A stretch of DNA of 64,000 bases, taken from assembly GCA_000227505.4 (NCBI GenBank), contig AGIF02000001.1, forward strand, positions 1,198,035 through 1,262,034, written 5' to 3'. This document shows, piece after piece, positions 25,118 through 33,729 of this stretch (positions within the stretch are counted from its first letter, which is position 1; each line of letters begins with the position of its first letter). The stretch comes from a gamma proteobacterium HIMB55. Lineage in GTDB: Bacteria > Pseudomonadota > Gammaproteobacteria > Pseudomonadales > Halieaceae. A program made the translations under genes and the position numbers. Under the pieces are notes generated by a model that saw only the letters and a list, made by a program, of their open reading frames with translations, was not told the origin of the DNA and did no database searches.

Positions 25118-27394
25118 GTGATAAAAAAAGCCGGCGATCGCCCATCACAGTTTCACTATCGGACCTGCCATCTCTGCGAGACCATGTGTGGTATCGAAGT
25201 TGAGCACGATGGACAAAGCATTATCGCGATTCGCGGTGATAAAAACGATGTCTTGAGCAAAGGCAATATCTGCCCCAAGGCCACGGGCCTACAGGATATT
25301 CATACCGATCCTGATCGGCTTCGTAAGCCGCTAATCCGTGAAAGGCGAGACCCGTCCAAAAAGAGTCATGAGGACAGCTGGCGAGAGGCTGATTGGGCGG
25401 AGGCCATTAATTTTGCAGCAGAGGGTATTGCCACCATACAGCGACAGCATGGTACGGGCGCAGCGGGCTCCTACTGCGGGAGGAGCACGGCACACAATAT
25501 AGGCGCCCTCCTCGGTGTTAATCTGCTTCGCAAAGGCCTCGAGACTCGTCACATCTACACGGGATCGACCTGTGACCAGGTACCCCATAACTTTGCCTGG
25601 CACCACATGCTGGGACATCAGTTCTTTGCCACTGTCCCCGATATCAACCGCACCGATTACTTCTTGATGTTGGGAACCAACCCAAAAATCTCGAATGGCG
25701 CCATGATGTCGACGGGTGCGAATGTGCACAAAAAGCTGAACGCTATTCGGGAGCGCGGCGGCAAAGCAGTACTTATCGACCCACGGTGTAATGAAACTGC
25801 GCCCTACTGCGATGAGCATCACTTCATAAAGCCCAATACTGATGCCCTGCTTCTTATGGGACTCATTAAGTCGGTCATCGACAACCAACTTGCCGATCTT
25901 GGACGACTTGCGCCCGATATCGTTGGGTTTGATCAGATTGAGATGATGATTAAGGGCTTCGAGCTAACCGACATCGCGGCGGCAACGGGCATCTCGGTCG
26001 AGACAATTGAACGATTAGCACGCGAATTTGCAAGCGCCGAAAAGGCAGTTTGCTATGGACGGACTGGGGTGTCGATGGTCGAGTTTGGCGGCCTTTGCCT
26101 TTGGCTGATCATGGTACTCAACATCATTACGGGTAATCTCGATAAACCCGGGGGCATGATGTTCCCACGCAATGCCATCGACTCCTTACCTGCCACCAGC
26201 TCGAGCTACGACCGTTACCGATCGCGTATCCGACAAAGACCCGAGTTTGGCGGTGAATTCCCGATGGCGATTCTTGGCGATGAAATCCTGACTCCCGGAG
26301 AGGGTCAACTTAGGGCATTAATCGCGCTCGCGGGCAATATGGTGCTCTCGATGGCCGATGGAAATCATACCGAGCATGCACTTTCTAATTTAGAGTTTAT
26401 GGTCTCAATCGACCCCTATCTCAACGAAACCACACGGTTTGCTGACGTGATACTGCCGCCTGCGGGTCCCTTTGAAAAACAGCATTACGATCTGTTCTAC
26501 CACACATATGACACCATCAATTGGGCGAAGTATTCGCCCGCGCTCTTTAAGCCAAACGGCAAGTTGTACACCGATTACGAGATCATTAGCGAGCTAATGG
26601 AAGGTATCCGGGCAAAGCGCGAGGACTCACTCGTTAACCGGTTGAAGATTCGCGTTACCGGCTGGCTATCGCGAAAGCTGCTTAGTGTGGATCGTATTAT
26701 CGATCTTGGACTCCGTTTTGGCCCGTATGGTTCCGGTCTTAACCCGTTAAACAAACACGGTTTGAACCTCACGCGACTCAAACAGCAGCCACACGGTGTT
26801 TTCCTTGGAGAACTAAAACCCTGCCTACCAAAGCGGCTATTCACACCCGACAAAAAGATACAGCTCGCGCCCGAGCCGATGTTGGAGGACTTACCGCGCC
26901 TAAAGGCCCATCTCGACGGACTTCTGGGTCAAGCTCAAGAAATCGACACACTGCAGATCATCAGTCGTCTAACCAACAGAACGCTCGGGTGGATGCACCA
27001 TAGCCATCGACTCATTAAGGGGCGAAATCCAGTTGAGCTCATCATCCACCCTGAGGATGCAGAGGTTCGGGGAATATCTTCAAACAGCATCGTCAACATC
27101 TCAACCGAGCGCGGCAGCATTGACGTTCCTGTGCAGATCAGCGATGAGATTATGCTAGGCGTGGTCTGTCTGCCGCACTTATGGGGCCACAACCGCTCTG
27201 GCACTCGCCAACGCGTGGCGAATGCCTCACCCGGGGCGAGCTATAACGATCTGATGGGTGTCTCAGCCATTGACGAATTGACTGGCAACGCAATTTTCAA
27301 CGGGGTTCGTGTTCTTGTAAGGCCCGTGAGCTTTCGGGAGACGCCGGAACGTATTCATGTTGATGAGAAAACCGAAGAGTTTAGCGTTCAGTAA
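25118..27394 (+). CDS. Molybdopterin oxidoreductase, cytoplasmic (CISM / formate dehydrogenase-like superfamily)
   Basis: Starting from the GTG at 25118 the protein has 758 residues. Residues 17-52 carry a [4Fe-4S] site, CHLCETMCGIEV then GNICPKA (C-x2-C-x3-C-x27-C). A Cys in TGSTCDQVPHN near residue 152 sits where the Mo ligand is expected. The central domains run through the TNPKISNGAMMS and PGGMMFPRNAI stretches, and the C-terminal molybdopterin-dinucleotide domain contains IIHPEDAEVRGI and PHLWGHNRSGT. No Tat signal is seen, so it is probably cytoplasmic, unlike most respiratory relatives. The start is uncertain since no ribosome site stands out. The exported protein gene 27 bp downstream is probably in the same operon. 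The substrate is unknown. Confidence 0.85.
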   Translation: MIKKAGDRPSQFHYRTCHLCETMCGIEVEHDGQSIIAIRGDKNDVLSKGNICPKATGLQDIHTDPDRLRKPLIRERRDPSKKSHEDSWREADWAEAINFAAEGIATIQRQHGTGAAGSYCGRSTAHNIGALLGVNLLRKGLETRHIYTGSTCDQVPHNFAWHHMLGHQFFATVPDINRTDYFLMLGTNPKISNGAMMSTGANVHKKLNAIRERGGKAVLIDPRCNETAPYCDEHHFIKPNTDALLLMGLIKSVIDNQLADLGRLAPDIVGFDQIEMMIKGFELTDIAAATGISVETIERLAREFASAEKAVCYGRTGVSMVEFGGLCLWLIMVLNIITGNLDKPGGMMFPRNAIDSLPATSSSYDRYRSRIRQRPEFGGEFPMAILGDEILTPGEGQLRALIALAGNMVLSMADGNHTEHALSNLEFMVSIDPYLNETTRFADVILPPAGPFEKQHYDLFYHTYDTINWAKYSPALFKPNGKLYTDYEIISELMEGIRAKREDSLVNRLKIRVTGWLSRKLLSVDRIIDLGLRFGPYGSGLNPLNKHGLNLTRLKQQPHGVFLGELKPCLPKRLFTPDKKIQLAPEPMLEDLPRLKAHLDGLLGQAQEIDTLQIISRLTNRTLGWMHHSHRLIKGRNPVELIIHPEDAEVRGISSNSIVNISTERGSIDVPVQISDEIMLGVVCLPHLWGHNRSGTRQRVANASPGASYNDLMGVSAIDELTGNAIFNGVRVLVRPVSFRETPERIHVDEKTEEFSVQ

Positions 27395-27421
27395 TGCACA
27401 CCTTTTGGGGGTAGTAAGGCA

Positions 27422-28891
27422 ATGTTGAGGAAGATCCTGACAGTAATCGTTGTATTGGGTGCTATTGGCTACCTCACTGGTTTGCGCGCCTGCCAGCAAG
27501 TGCCAGCCGCGATCGGAGCCGCCTCGGAGCCCAAGTCATTGCCTATCATAAGCCATAACCAACACCCCCATTTGGCCGAATCCCAGCGCTCGTCAATGCA
27601 CGGTGGTGCCCATAATGGGGACATCAACTCCTATCCCGGACCACTAGGCCGCAATACGACCGCGAAGCACCGAAAGTTCAGCAATATTATCGGCGTCGCT
27701 CCAAATATCTCCTTTGATTCGCAAGGACGTCTAATCACCGTGAGCATCAAGCTCAACAGCATTGAGTTGCACTTGCTCGATCCTGAAACACTCGAAACGA
27801 TTGCAATGCTCGAGCTACCCCCTAAAGCCAGTCCCTCGGACAACAGTGGTGGTGGCTACTTCCATATTGATGCAAAAGACCGTGTTTTGCTGGCTCCAGC
27901 CAACGATACGCTCTCAATCTACGAGATTGCGGAATCGCCGGAAGGCCCCAAATGGCAGCTGGCGCAGCAATACGATATCGCTGGACTCTTGCCCGAGGGA
28001 GTCAATATCCACGACGTAATTCCGGACTGGGAAGGTAACCTTTGGTTCGTCACGGGTGGGGCTTACCTTGGCTATCGTGACGAAAATACAGGGAAGTTTT
28101 ATACCTACGAACTTCCTTCGAAGGGCGAAACTATCCAGAACTCATTCGCCGTCGATGAAGAAGGCTTATATGTCGCGTCGACCGACGCTATTTATCAGTT
28201 TCAGATAAACCCTGAGACTAAAGAGCCTTACTACACATGGCGGGAAGACTACGATAACGGTGCGTTGCAAAAGCCAGGCACCCTCTCCCACGGCTCTGGG
28301 ACCTCGCCAACGCTAATTGGCGATGATCTCGTCGCGATCGCGGACGATGGCGACCCGTTCACGAATATTGTGGTCTACAAAAAGTCAGCGTCCACTGAGG
28401 GTGAGCGGCTCATTTGCAAGGTCCCGCTTTTCGGAGAAGGCAAAAGCGCGACCGAGAATTCACTCTTGGTGTATGGCAACGCCATGGTCGTGCAAAACGA
28501 TTACGGCCACGTCTACACAGGTAACGCTCTGAAAACATCACCTGGCATCATGCGGGTTGATGTGCGTGAAGATCGAAGCGGCTGCGATGTCATTTGGCAC
28601 AACGAAGCGTTTCTCTCGCAATCTCTTCCCAGGCTTTCTACCAAGACTGGCTTGCTCTATTTCTACACCTTCCAAAAACAGGCGCCAGATGACTTTTTTG
28701 GTGGCTGGTATTTGAGCGCCGTTGATTGGGATACGGGTGAGGCACTGTGGGACCGGCTGATAGGTCGTGGGACGGGTTCGATGATCGACACCCTTTCAAG
28801 CGTTACCGCGCCTATCGTCTTAGGCCCAAATGGGGCTGCCTACGCGGGCATCCGAACCGGTGTCATCATGGCTAAAGACGAGGTCCAATGA
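27422..28891 (+). CDS. Exported beta-propeller-like protein of unknown function
   Basis: This 489-residue protein starts with a hydrophobic signal or anchor segment (ILTVIVVLGAIGYLTGL) ending near a Cys at residue 24. The rest is rich in short beta-strand repeats with Trp/Tyr-Gly patterns: LHLLDPETLETIAMLELPP, WEGNLWFVTGGAYLGYR, VDWDTGEALWDRLIGRG, as in PQQ-like or SMP-30-like propellers. A GGGGGTAGTAAGGCA site precedes the ATG. It follows the molybdenum oxidoreductase by 27 bp and overlaps the 3' end of the converging amidohydrolase gene by 20 bp. No catalytic motif recognised. Confidence 0.7.
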   Translation: MLRKILTVIVVLGAIGYLTGLRACQQVPAAIGAASEPKSLPIISHNQHPHLAESQRSSMHGGAHNGDINSYPGPLGRNTTAKHRKFSNIIGVAPNISFDSQGRLITVSIKLNSIELHLLDPETLETIAMLELPPKASPSDNSGGGYFHIDAKDRVLLAPANDTLSIYEIAESPEGPKWQLAQQYDIAGLLPEGVNIHDVIPDWEGNLWFVTGGAYLGYRDENTGKFYTYELPSKGETIQNSFAVDEEGLYVASTDAIYQFQINPETKEPYYTWREDYDNGALQKPGTLSHGSGTSPTLIGDDLVAIADDGDPFTNIVVYKKSASTEGERLICKVPLFGEGKSATENSLLVYGNAMVVQNDYGHVYTGNALKTSPGIMRVDVREDRSGCDVIWHNEAFLSQSLPRLSTKTGLLYFYTFQKQAPDDFFGGWYLSAVDWDTGEALWDRLIGRGTGSMIDTLSSVTAPIVLGPNGAAYAGIRTGVIMAKDEVQ

Positions 28892-30038
28892 AGGCTTTGA
28901 AGTTGTCGGTGTAGAACTTTTGCCTTACCGGCTCACCAACACCGTCCATTGTGCGCTCAAAACGCGCGATTGGATCGTCAGAGCCCTCATGATGTGGGTA
29001 GTCAGATGCAAACATCAGCATGTCCTCCGCACCGCTCTTGAGGAGCCAGCCAATATCCTCGCCGGCGAAGGGCGTCAGCTTGATATGTTTGAGCACGTAG
29101 TCCGAGGGCTGCATTTTCACTTGCGATAGGTCTTGCAGTCGTCTGAAGGCTTTGAACGATTGATCAAGCTGCTTCATCCACGAGATGATCCATGAGGCGC
29201 CAAGCTCGACAACCGCCACTCGCAAGCGAGGAAAGCGCTCAAAGACCCCATCGAAGATCATCGTTGCCAAAAAGAGCTCTGCGTTGTATTGAATCGACAT
29301 ATAGGCGAGTGCATCGCGAGGCGCATCCGCTTCTTTATGGGCGGGAACACTCCCTCCATTATTGTAAAACGAGAGCGGTACAGGGTCCCAACCGCCGTCA
29401 GTACCCACGTGAATCGTTACCGCAAGCTCTGCATCCTGAATTCGCGCCCAGACAGGATCGAAATCTGGATGGGTAAACGCGCGGGTACCTGCAGGTGCGA
29501 CTGTATCGATCATAATCACTGAGAAGTCTTGAGTGATTGCTGACTCCACATGTTCCAAGGCAGCTTCAGGCCCAAAGCGAAACGGCACATAGGCCGCGGG
29601 CAACATGCGCTTATCGGCCTCACAGAAGTAATGAAGCCCCCGATTTAACGCCTCGACGGATCCTGAAAACACGTCAGGCTGCGTCGCGCCCTGTACCTGA
29701 TCGAAAGATGTTGTGGGGAAGACAATGTGTCCGTCAAAACCTAATAAGTCGTTAATACGCTTACGCTCATCACGATCGAATGCGCCCAGACTGACAAACC
29801 CCTTCTGCGCCATGGACATGAAGGAGGCTTCAAGCTCTGCAAGAAGCTGAGGATCTGCTTGTCGCTTATGGTAGGCCTCGAGCGCCTGCTCTGCCTTTAC
29901 TAAGGCCTCAGGATGTTTTGCTCCAAGAGGCGTAATGAAGGGTTTGGTTTTCTTATCCGCAAACTCTGAAAGCCAGTAAGCGGGCTCCATCATGTGAGTG
30001 TCTGCATCGAAGATATGATCTCTGTGGGCATAGGTCAT
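28872..30038 (-). CDS. Amidohydrolase family protein (PF04909-like)
   Basis: This 388-residue TIM-barrel enzyme of the amidohydrolase_2 group begins with the metal motif FDADTHMMEP. Further ligands are suggested by TIHVGTDGGWDP, a region WIISWMKQLDQSF, and the final MFASDYPHHEGSD with the catalytic Asp. The family contains decarboxylases such as ACMSD-type and hydrolases, so the reaction could be decarboxylation or hydrolysis. An AGGGATTCAGC site precedes the ATG. It stands alone on this strand. Confidence 0.87.
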   Translation of the reverse strand: MTYAHRDHIFDADTHMMEPAYWLSEFADKKTKPFITPLGAKHPEALVKAEQALEAYHKRQADPQLLAELEASFMSMAQKGFVSLGAFDRDERKRINDLLGFDGHIVFPTTSFDQVQGATQPDVFSGSVEALNRGLHYFCEADKRMLPAAYVPFRFGPEAALEHVESAITQDFSVIMIDTVAPAGTRAFTHPDFDPVWARIQDAELAVTIHVGTDGGWDPVPLSFYNNGGSVPAHKEADAPRDALAYMSIQYNAELFLATMIFDGVFERFPRLRVAVVELGASWIISWMKQLDQSFKAFRRLQDLSQVKMQPSDYVLKHIKLTPFAGEDIGWLLKSGAEDMLMFASDYPHHEGSDDPIARFERTMDGVGEPVRQKFYTDNFKAFIGPRL

Positions 30039-30271
30039 GGCAGCTGAATCCCTTGGCTCATTGCCTCACTAACATACAAGCAAACAGAGTTACTGCAAAA
30101 CCCACAGGTCCTCCTTCACTAATTAACCGTGCCCACATACTTTTCTTAGAGATGCACCGATCACACTGTTTCTCGCGAATTTGTGAATTCAGCCAATAGG
30201 TTTAACCAGCAAGCGTCCAGCGTTTGCAGTGATACCGTGGCGCGGTAAGTCGAGCAAATGCCGGTACTACG

Positions 30272-30676
30272 CTAATCATTCGCCCGCAAATACTTCACCA
30301 TGGCCTTTTCATGTGCGCGATCACGTAGCCTAAAAACCGCGATTACGTCGCGAGGGAACAAGTTTTCTCCATTCGAAATGTGTAAGCGAGATTTACCGGG
30401 AATGATGTAACGAGAGAGGCGACCGATGTCCTGATTTCTGGGGTGCATAGGTCGGTCTAGGACAAGCAGGAAACTTCCTTGGTCTTTGGATCGGATAATG
30501 ACGGATTGTCTGTCACCATCACTGAAATTCTTGTACTCGAAGTCATAAATTCCAGATAAGCGCTCTAAACCAAGCGCCGAGTATCGATCAGGCACTCTTA
30601 CAGGTTCATCCGCAGCAGTGCTCGCCTGGGCAAGAAGCTGTAAAAGGGTTAGGACAACAAAGAGGGCATTCCGCAT
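30272..30676 (-). CDS. Exported hypothetical protein
   Basis: From the ATG at 30676 this gives about 134 residues with a signal peptide (NALFVVLTLLQLLAQAST then AADEPV) and a periplasmic domain containing YDFEYKNFSDGDRQSVIIRS and a LLVLDRPMHPRNQ stretch. The latter resembles the DUF6491-type exported proteins, but this is a weak impression. The frame continues to a GTG at 30703. No partner gene adjoins it. Confidence 0.6.
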   Translation of the reverse strand: MRNALFVVLTLLQLLAQASTAADEPVRVPDRYSALGLERLSGIYDFEYKNFSDGDRQSVIIRSKDQGSFLLVLDRPMHPRNQDIGRLSRYIIPGKSRLHISNGENLFPRDVIAVFRLRDRAHEKAMVKYLRAND

Positions 30677-30790
30677 CGCAGCACCAGATCGAACTCTGAT
30701 CACTACGCTACAGAGTTCGGTGATGCGAGACCACGTTATTCAGCGGCCACCGTTATCTAATTCGAGAAAATGGGTCAATGGGAGCAATTA

Positions 30791-30840
30791 TATTTGGTAG
30801 GTAACTACTGCTGACGGATGACTGGGATAGCACCCCGGGG
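30791..30840. repeat. 50-bp direct repeat, left copy
   Basis: This segment begins TATTTGGTAG and ends in a GC-rich CACCCCGGGG. It recurs at 32210-32259 in the same orientation with three differences, all in the second ten bases; the last 30 bases are identical. After this copy CACCCC can pair with a following GGGGTG. The two copies bracket about 1.4 kb holding the gene at 31132-31980. Confidence 0.9.
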
Positions 30841-31131
30841 TCTTAGGGGTGTTGGTGCGTGAGTTTTTGTCACTTATTGCTCGTATCTAAGAATAATGAT
30901 CTAGACTTCGTCCAGGAGTATCGTCGCAGGATGAAAATGAAAAGGCGATTTTAAAACTTGCTCGCAATGTTTCTGTCGCTACTCAATAGCGCTGTTTGGA
31001 TACCGGCGTTCTGGGTGCTTCTTCGACTTCAGTGGACTTGGGATAGAGACAAGTCTTCGGCGCTTCTTGAGTAAGTTGAGTCACAAAATGGAACCGTTTC
31101 TAACGATCCAATTACATAATTTGGTGATGCG
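30841..31131. other. Intergenic stretch inside the repeat-bounded island
   Basis: Between the left repeat and the membrane-protein gene lie 291 bases with low-GC patches. A weak 35-codon frame is listed separately at 30967-31074. No tRNA, recognisable family or strong promoter was seen. Confidence 0.5.
30967..31074 (+). CDS. Possible 35-residue membrane micro-protein
   Basis: An ATG frame of 35 residues begins MFLSLLNSAVWIPAFWVLLR and ends in a charged tail (WDRDKSSALLE). It has one hydrophobic segment and lies 57 bases upstream of the island gene on the same strand. It has no convincing ribosome site, and frames of this size arise by chance, so it is listed only as a candidate. Confidence 0.2.
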   Translation: MFLSLLNSAVWIPAFWVLLRLQWTWDRDKSSALLE

Positions 31132-31980
31132 ATGAAAAAACCAGAAAAGCTACGTCTATTTTGGGTGCTGTTTTCGCTTTTTGGCCTTTTGATTGTTCAT
31201 TGGGTCAGTCCAGACGGGCTTCTCGCAGTGGCCGGCCTGACGCATTTGTCATTTGCCGCCATATTTGACGATGGCGTTAGGCCCTTTCTCATTATTGGAT
31301 TGATTTTGTTAGTGATCTTATGGGAGCCAAAGTTTCAAAAGGGTCTTGGGGATGCTGCTGAGCAACTGGGGATGCGATACCAGTCAGAATCGAACCATGT
31401 GATCACAATGATGACAAACCCCTGGATCGCGCTGTCACAGCCTGATAACGAAGGTGAGCGACTATCGGCCACGGATATATTTTTTCAGGGTGAGTGGCCC
31501 GCTATTTTTAACTTTAGTTTTTCTGTTTCATCAATGTTTTTTGCCAGCAATGCAATGGTCTTTCGTCAGACGGTCTTCTGCTTTAAAAATGATCGGCCAA
31601 TTCCAAAATTTAGACTCATTAAGGAAGCTAATATCGAGACGTATTGGGTGGTCAAGGACGCGTTAGGGGCCCTCAATCGTATGCGTGAATTAGAGGCCGA
31701 AAACATAAATAAAGATGGCGTCCTATTTGACCGCAAATACCACATCGAGGGAGAAAATGAGCAAGAAGTTGGTGATTTCTTTGCAGCGGTTGATAAAGAC
31801 GCGGTCAACCTGAAATTCCCTGTAACCCTGGTGGTCGAGGCCACAGAGCACTTCATGATTTTTTATCATGTGCAGCGTATTTTTACTTTAAGGCGGTCAT
31901 TTTCGGGAACAAATATCAAAGAGGAACATGAGCGCTGTCAGAGGCTGCATATGCTGTTAATGGGCGAAGAGACTCGTTAA
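31132..31980 (+). CDS. Two-span membrane protein of unknown function, low-GC
   Basis: This 282-residue protein has two N-terminal membrane segments (LFWVLFSLFGLLIVHWVS and FLIIGLILLVILW around residues 8-65) and then a cytoplasmic or periplasmic domain of about 215 residues rich in Phe, Lys and Glu. The domain has no signature I recognise. Codon use is AT-richer than neighbours, with many AAA, TTT and ATT codons. It is the only substantial gene in the repeat-bounded island. A TTTGGTGATGCG stretch precedes the ATG. Confidence 0.7.
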   Translation: MKKPEKLRLFWVLFSLFGLLIVHWVSPDGLLAVAGLTHLSFAAIFDDGVRPFLIIGLILLVILWEPKFQKGLGDAAEQLGMRYQSESNHVITMMTNPWIALSQPDNEGERLSATDIFFQGEWPAIFNFSFSVSSMFFASNAMVFRQTVFCFKNDRPIPKFRLIKEANIETYWVVKDALGALNRMRELEAENINKDGVLFDRKYHIEGENEQEVGDFFAAVDKDAVNLKFPVTLVVEATEHFMIFYHVQRIFTLRRSFSGTNIKEEHERCQRLHMLLMGEETR

Positions 31981-32209
31981 AAACCCAGACTGTGGATGAC
32001 GCGTGCTCGTCGATATGTGAAGTCACCGACGCCTCCTCCAGGAAGCTTTCAGGTAGTGCTGATTCGAGCATCTATCCAACTTCCTTAGATCGCTGCGCAG
32101 GATTTTTTGCACTGTCGAGTGATGTTTTCTAAGAGTACGGCTTGAGAGGTGTAAATATCTGGGCATTAAAAATAGCGTACCTCACAGTTTTAAGAATCAC
32201 CCTCGAATG
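31981..32209. other. Gene-free stretch before the right repeat
   Basis: These 229 bases carry no frame of note on either strand and no clear terminator for the island gene. Base composition stays AT-rich. Confidence 0.5.
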
Positions 32210-32259
32210 TATTTGGTAGATAACGATTGCTGACGGATGACTGGGATAGCACCCCGGGG
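32210..32259. repeat. 50-bp direct repeat, right copy
   Basis: This is the second copy of the repeat at 30791-30840 (47 of 50 bases equal by eye). It is followed by GGCTTTTTGC, so the GC-rich end could act as a weak forward terminator. It lies about 190 bp from the CCA end of tRNA-Cys. Confidence 0.9.
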
Positions 32260-32401
32260 GGCTTTTTGCAGGGCACAACAGTTACATTCTAGTACCTCTA
32301 AATAAACTAAGCGTTCTGAGCCCCACTACCTATTCGGTACAACCTTGGGCTCTAGCTCTTCAATTGAGGACTTTGAATACGAAACTTGGGGGAGACGAAA
32401 C

Positions 32402-32436
32402 AAAAAAACAAAGCAAACCATTGGTTTTATTGCTTT
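32402..32436 (-). terminator. Rho-independent terminator of tRNA-Cys
   Basis: Read on the reverse strand, an AAACC/GGTTT and AAAGC/GCTTT stem with a small bulge is followed by a run of seven T. It lies directly downstream of tRNA-Cys. Confidence 0.7.
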
Positions 32437-32450
32437 ATATATAAATTAAA

Positions 32451-32524
32451 TGGAGGCTCGGGTCGGAATCGAACCGGCGTAGACGGATTTGCAATCCGCT
32501 GCATCACCACTCTGCCACCGAGCC
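32451..32524 (-). tRNA. tRNA-Cys (anticodon GCA)
   Basis: The reverse strand folds as a cloverleaf: acceptor GGCTCGG pairs with CCGAGCC, the anticodon loop reads TTGCAAA with anticodon GCA, and the T arm carries GGTTCGATTCC. The CCA end is encoded. Length is 74 bases. It is upstream of the low-GC island and near the right repeat; a terminator lies just past it. Confidence 0.97.
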
Positions 32525-32599
32525 ATAGAGGAGCCGCAGCTCCGAAGAAGCGCGAAGTATACAGACTTCGCTTAGATTGTCATCACAGGGATCGTGTTT

Positions 32600-32968
32600 T
32601 TAACCGGCGAGGCGGCGCTGATAATTACCCTGAGTGCGGCGCGCATGGGCAATCCATTGATCCTCAGTGCAACGGGCCGCATGTGCCGAAGAAATCTCCG
32701 CTGAATCAATGCCAAGCTTTAGAGCCATCGGGAATTGATCAGGTACCAGACTTCCCGCGGCGCGAATGTGCCCAGTGTAGCCTCGCAACCTAAGCTGTCT
32801 GCCTAGCGTGAGGAAGCGACCGTCCGCACAGCCACCAAAAACAATTCGAATAGCCGGAGCGTCAAGCAAGCCATCCAATTCAACAGGATCGATTGCAGCG
32901 TCAATATCGGTGAATTCCAACGCCTCGCTGTCTTCGAATCGACCATCGCTGTTAATAACAATACTCAT
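32600..32968 (-). CDS. DUF934 family protein, sulfate-assimilation associated
   Basis: This 122-residue protein is a DUF934 member, a family found next to cysI and cysH in proteobacteria. Typical stretches are RIVFGGCADGRFLTLGRQLR, RAAGSLVPDQFPMALKLGID and the end HARRTQGNYQRRLA. The gene overlaps the cysH stop by four bases (ATGA), so it is the last gene of the cys operon. Its biochemical role is not established. Confidence 0.9.
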   Translation of the reverse strand: MSIVINSDGRFEDSEALEFTDIDAAIDPVELDGLLDAPAIRIVFGGCADGRFLTLGRQLRLRGYTGHIRAAGSLVPDQFPMALKLGIDSAEISSAHAARCTEDQWIAHARRTQGNYQRRLAG

Positions 32969-33729
32969 GCCACGTACTCCGAACTCGCAATGATATTTGG
33001 CCGATTATGAAGGCCACACTCTAGCTTCTGTTGACTACGCCAACGCCCTGCTCTCTGATCCTCACCGTCTTTGATAGCGCTTGTGCACGGCTGACAGCCA
33101 ATTGAAGGAAAACCTTTGGCTACCAGAGGGTGCTCAGGTAGCGCATGTTCAGCCTTGTAAGCAGCGATGTCACTGTGGGACCAATTGGCAAGCGGGTTCA
33201 ATTTCAACTTGCCGCGGGCTTCATCAACCTCGACCATGGCAATCGATGATCGAGTCATAGACTGAGATCGTCGCTGGCCGGATATCCATGCATCGTTCAT
33301 GCGTAGATGTCGATCGAGAACTGACACCTTTCGTAGCTGACAGCAGCTGTCAGGGTTGCTGAGGTGCAATCGGCGGCGTGCGTCGAGTCTCTTTTCTGCG
33401 ATTGGGTCTACCGATGCACTGCGCACGTTTTTCAGGCCCAGTTTCTCCACCAGTTGATTGCGATGGACAAGCGTCTCAGGGAAATGAAAACCCGTATCGA
33501 GGAAGATCACCTGCGCGTCAGGCTTGATCATACTCACCATATGCAAAAGCACCGCGCTATCCGCACCAAAGCTTGATACGAGTGCAGGATTCTTTACGAA
33601 GGCGTCACCGCATAAAGCTCGCTCAAGTGCCTCTTGCGTAGACAACGCGCCCCATGCATCACCCAAGCGGCTTGCGATGGAGTGGAGACGTGTCAACTCG
33701 ACCTGACTAAGCTGCCTGATCGACGACAT
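32965..33729 (-). CDS. cysH: Assimilatory adenylyl-sulfate (APS) reductase, 4Fe-4S type
   Basis: CysH reduces activated sulfate to sulfite in the cytosol. This 254-residue enzyme has LVSSFGADSAVLLHMV (nucleotide loop), IFLDTGFHFPET, and the Cys pairs PDSCCQLRKV and IGCQPCTSAI that bind a [4Fe-4S] cluster in the APS-specific class, plus the catalytic Cys in KLECGLH. Cluster cysteines point to APS rather than PAPS as substrate, so assimilation here would not need PAPS. It overlaps cysI upstream and DUF934 downstream. Confidence 0.93.
   Translation of the reverse strand: MSSIRQLSQVELTRLHSIASRLGDAWGALSTQEALERALCGDAFVKNPALVSSFGADSAVLLHMVSMIKPDAQVIFLDTGFHFPETLVHRNQLVEKLGLKNVRSASVDPIAEKRLDARRRLHLSNPDSCCQLRKVSVLDRHLRMNDAWISGQRRSQSMTRSSIAMVEVDEARGKLKLNPLANWSHSDIAAYKAEHALPEHPLVAKGFPSIGCQPCTSAIKDGEDQRAGRWRSQQKLECGLHNRPNIIASSEYVA

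Noticed and set aside
30791-32259. Repeats as integron attC sites
   Set aside because: The 50-bp copies do not show the paired R/L core boxes, and no integrase is in the window.
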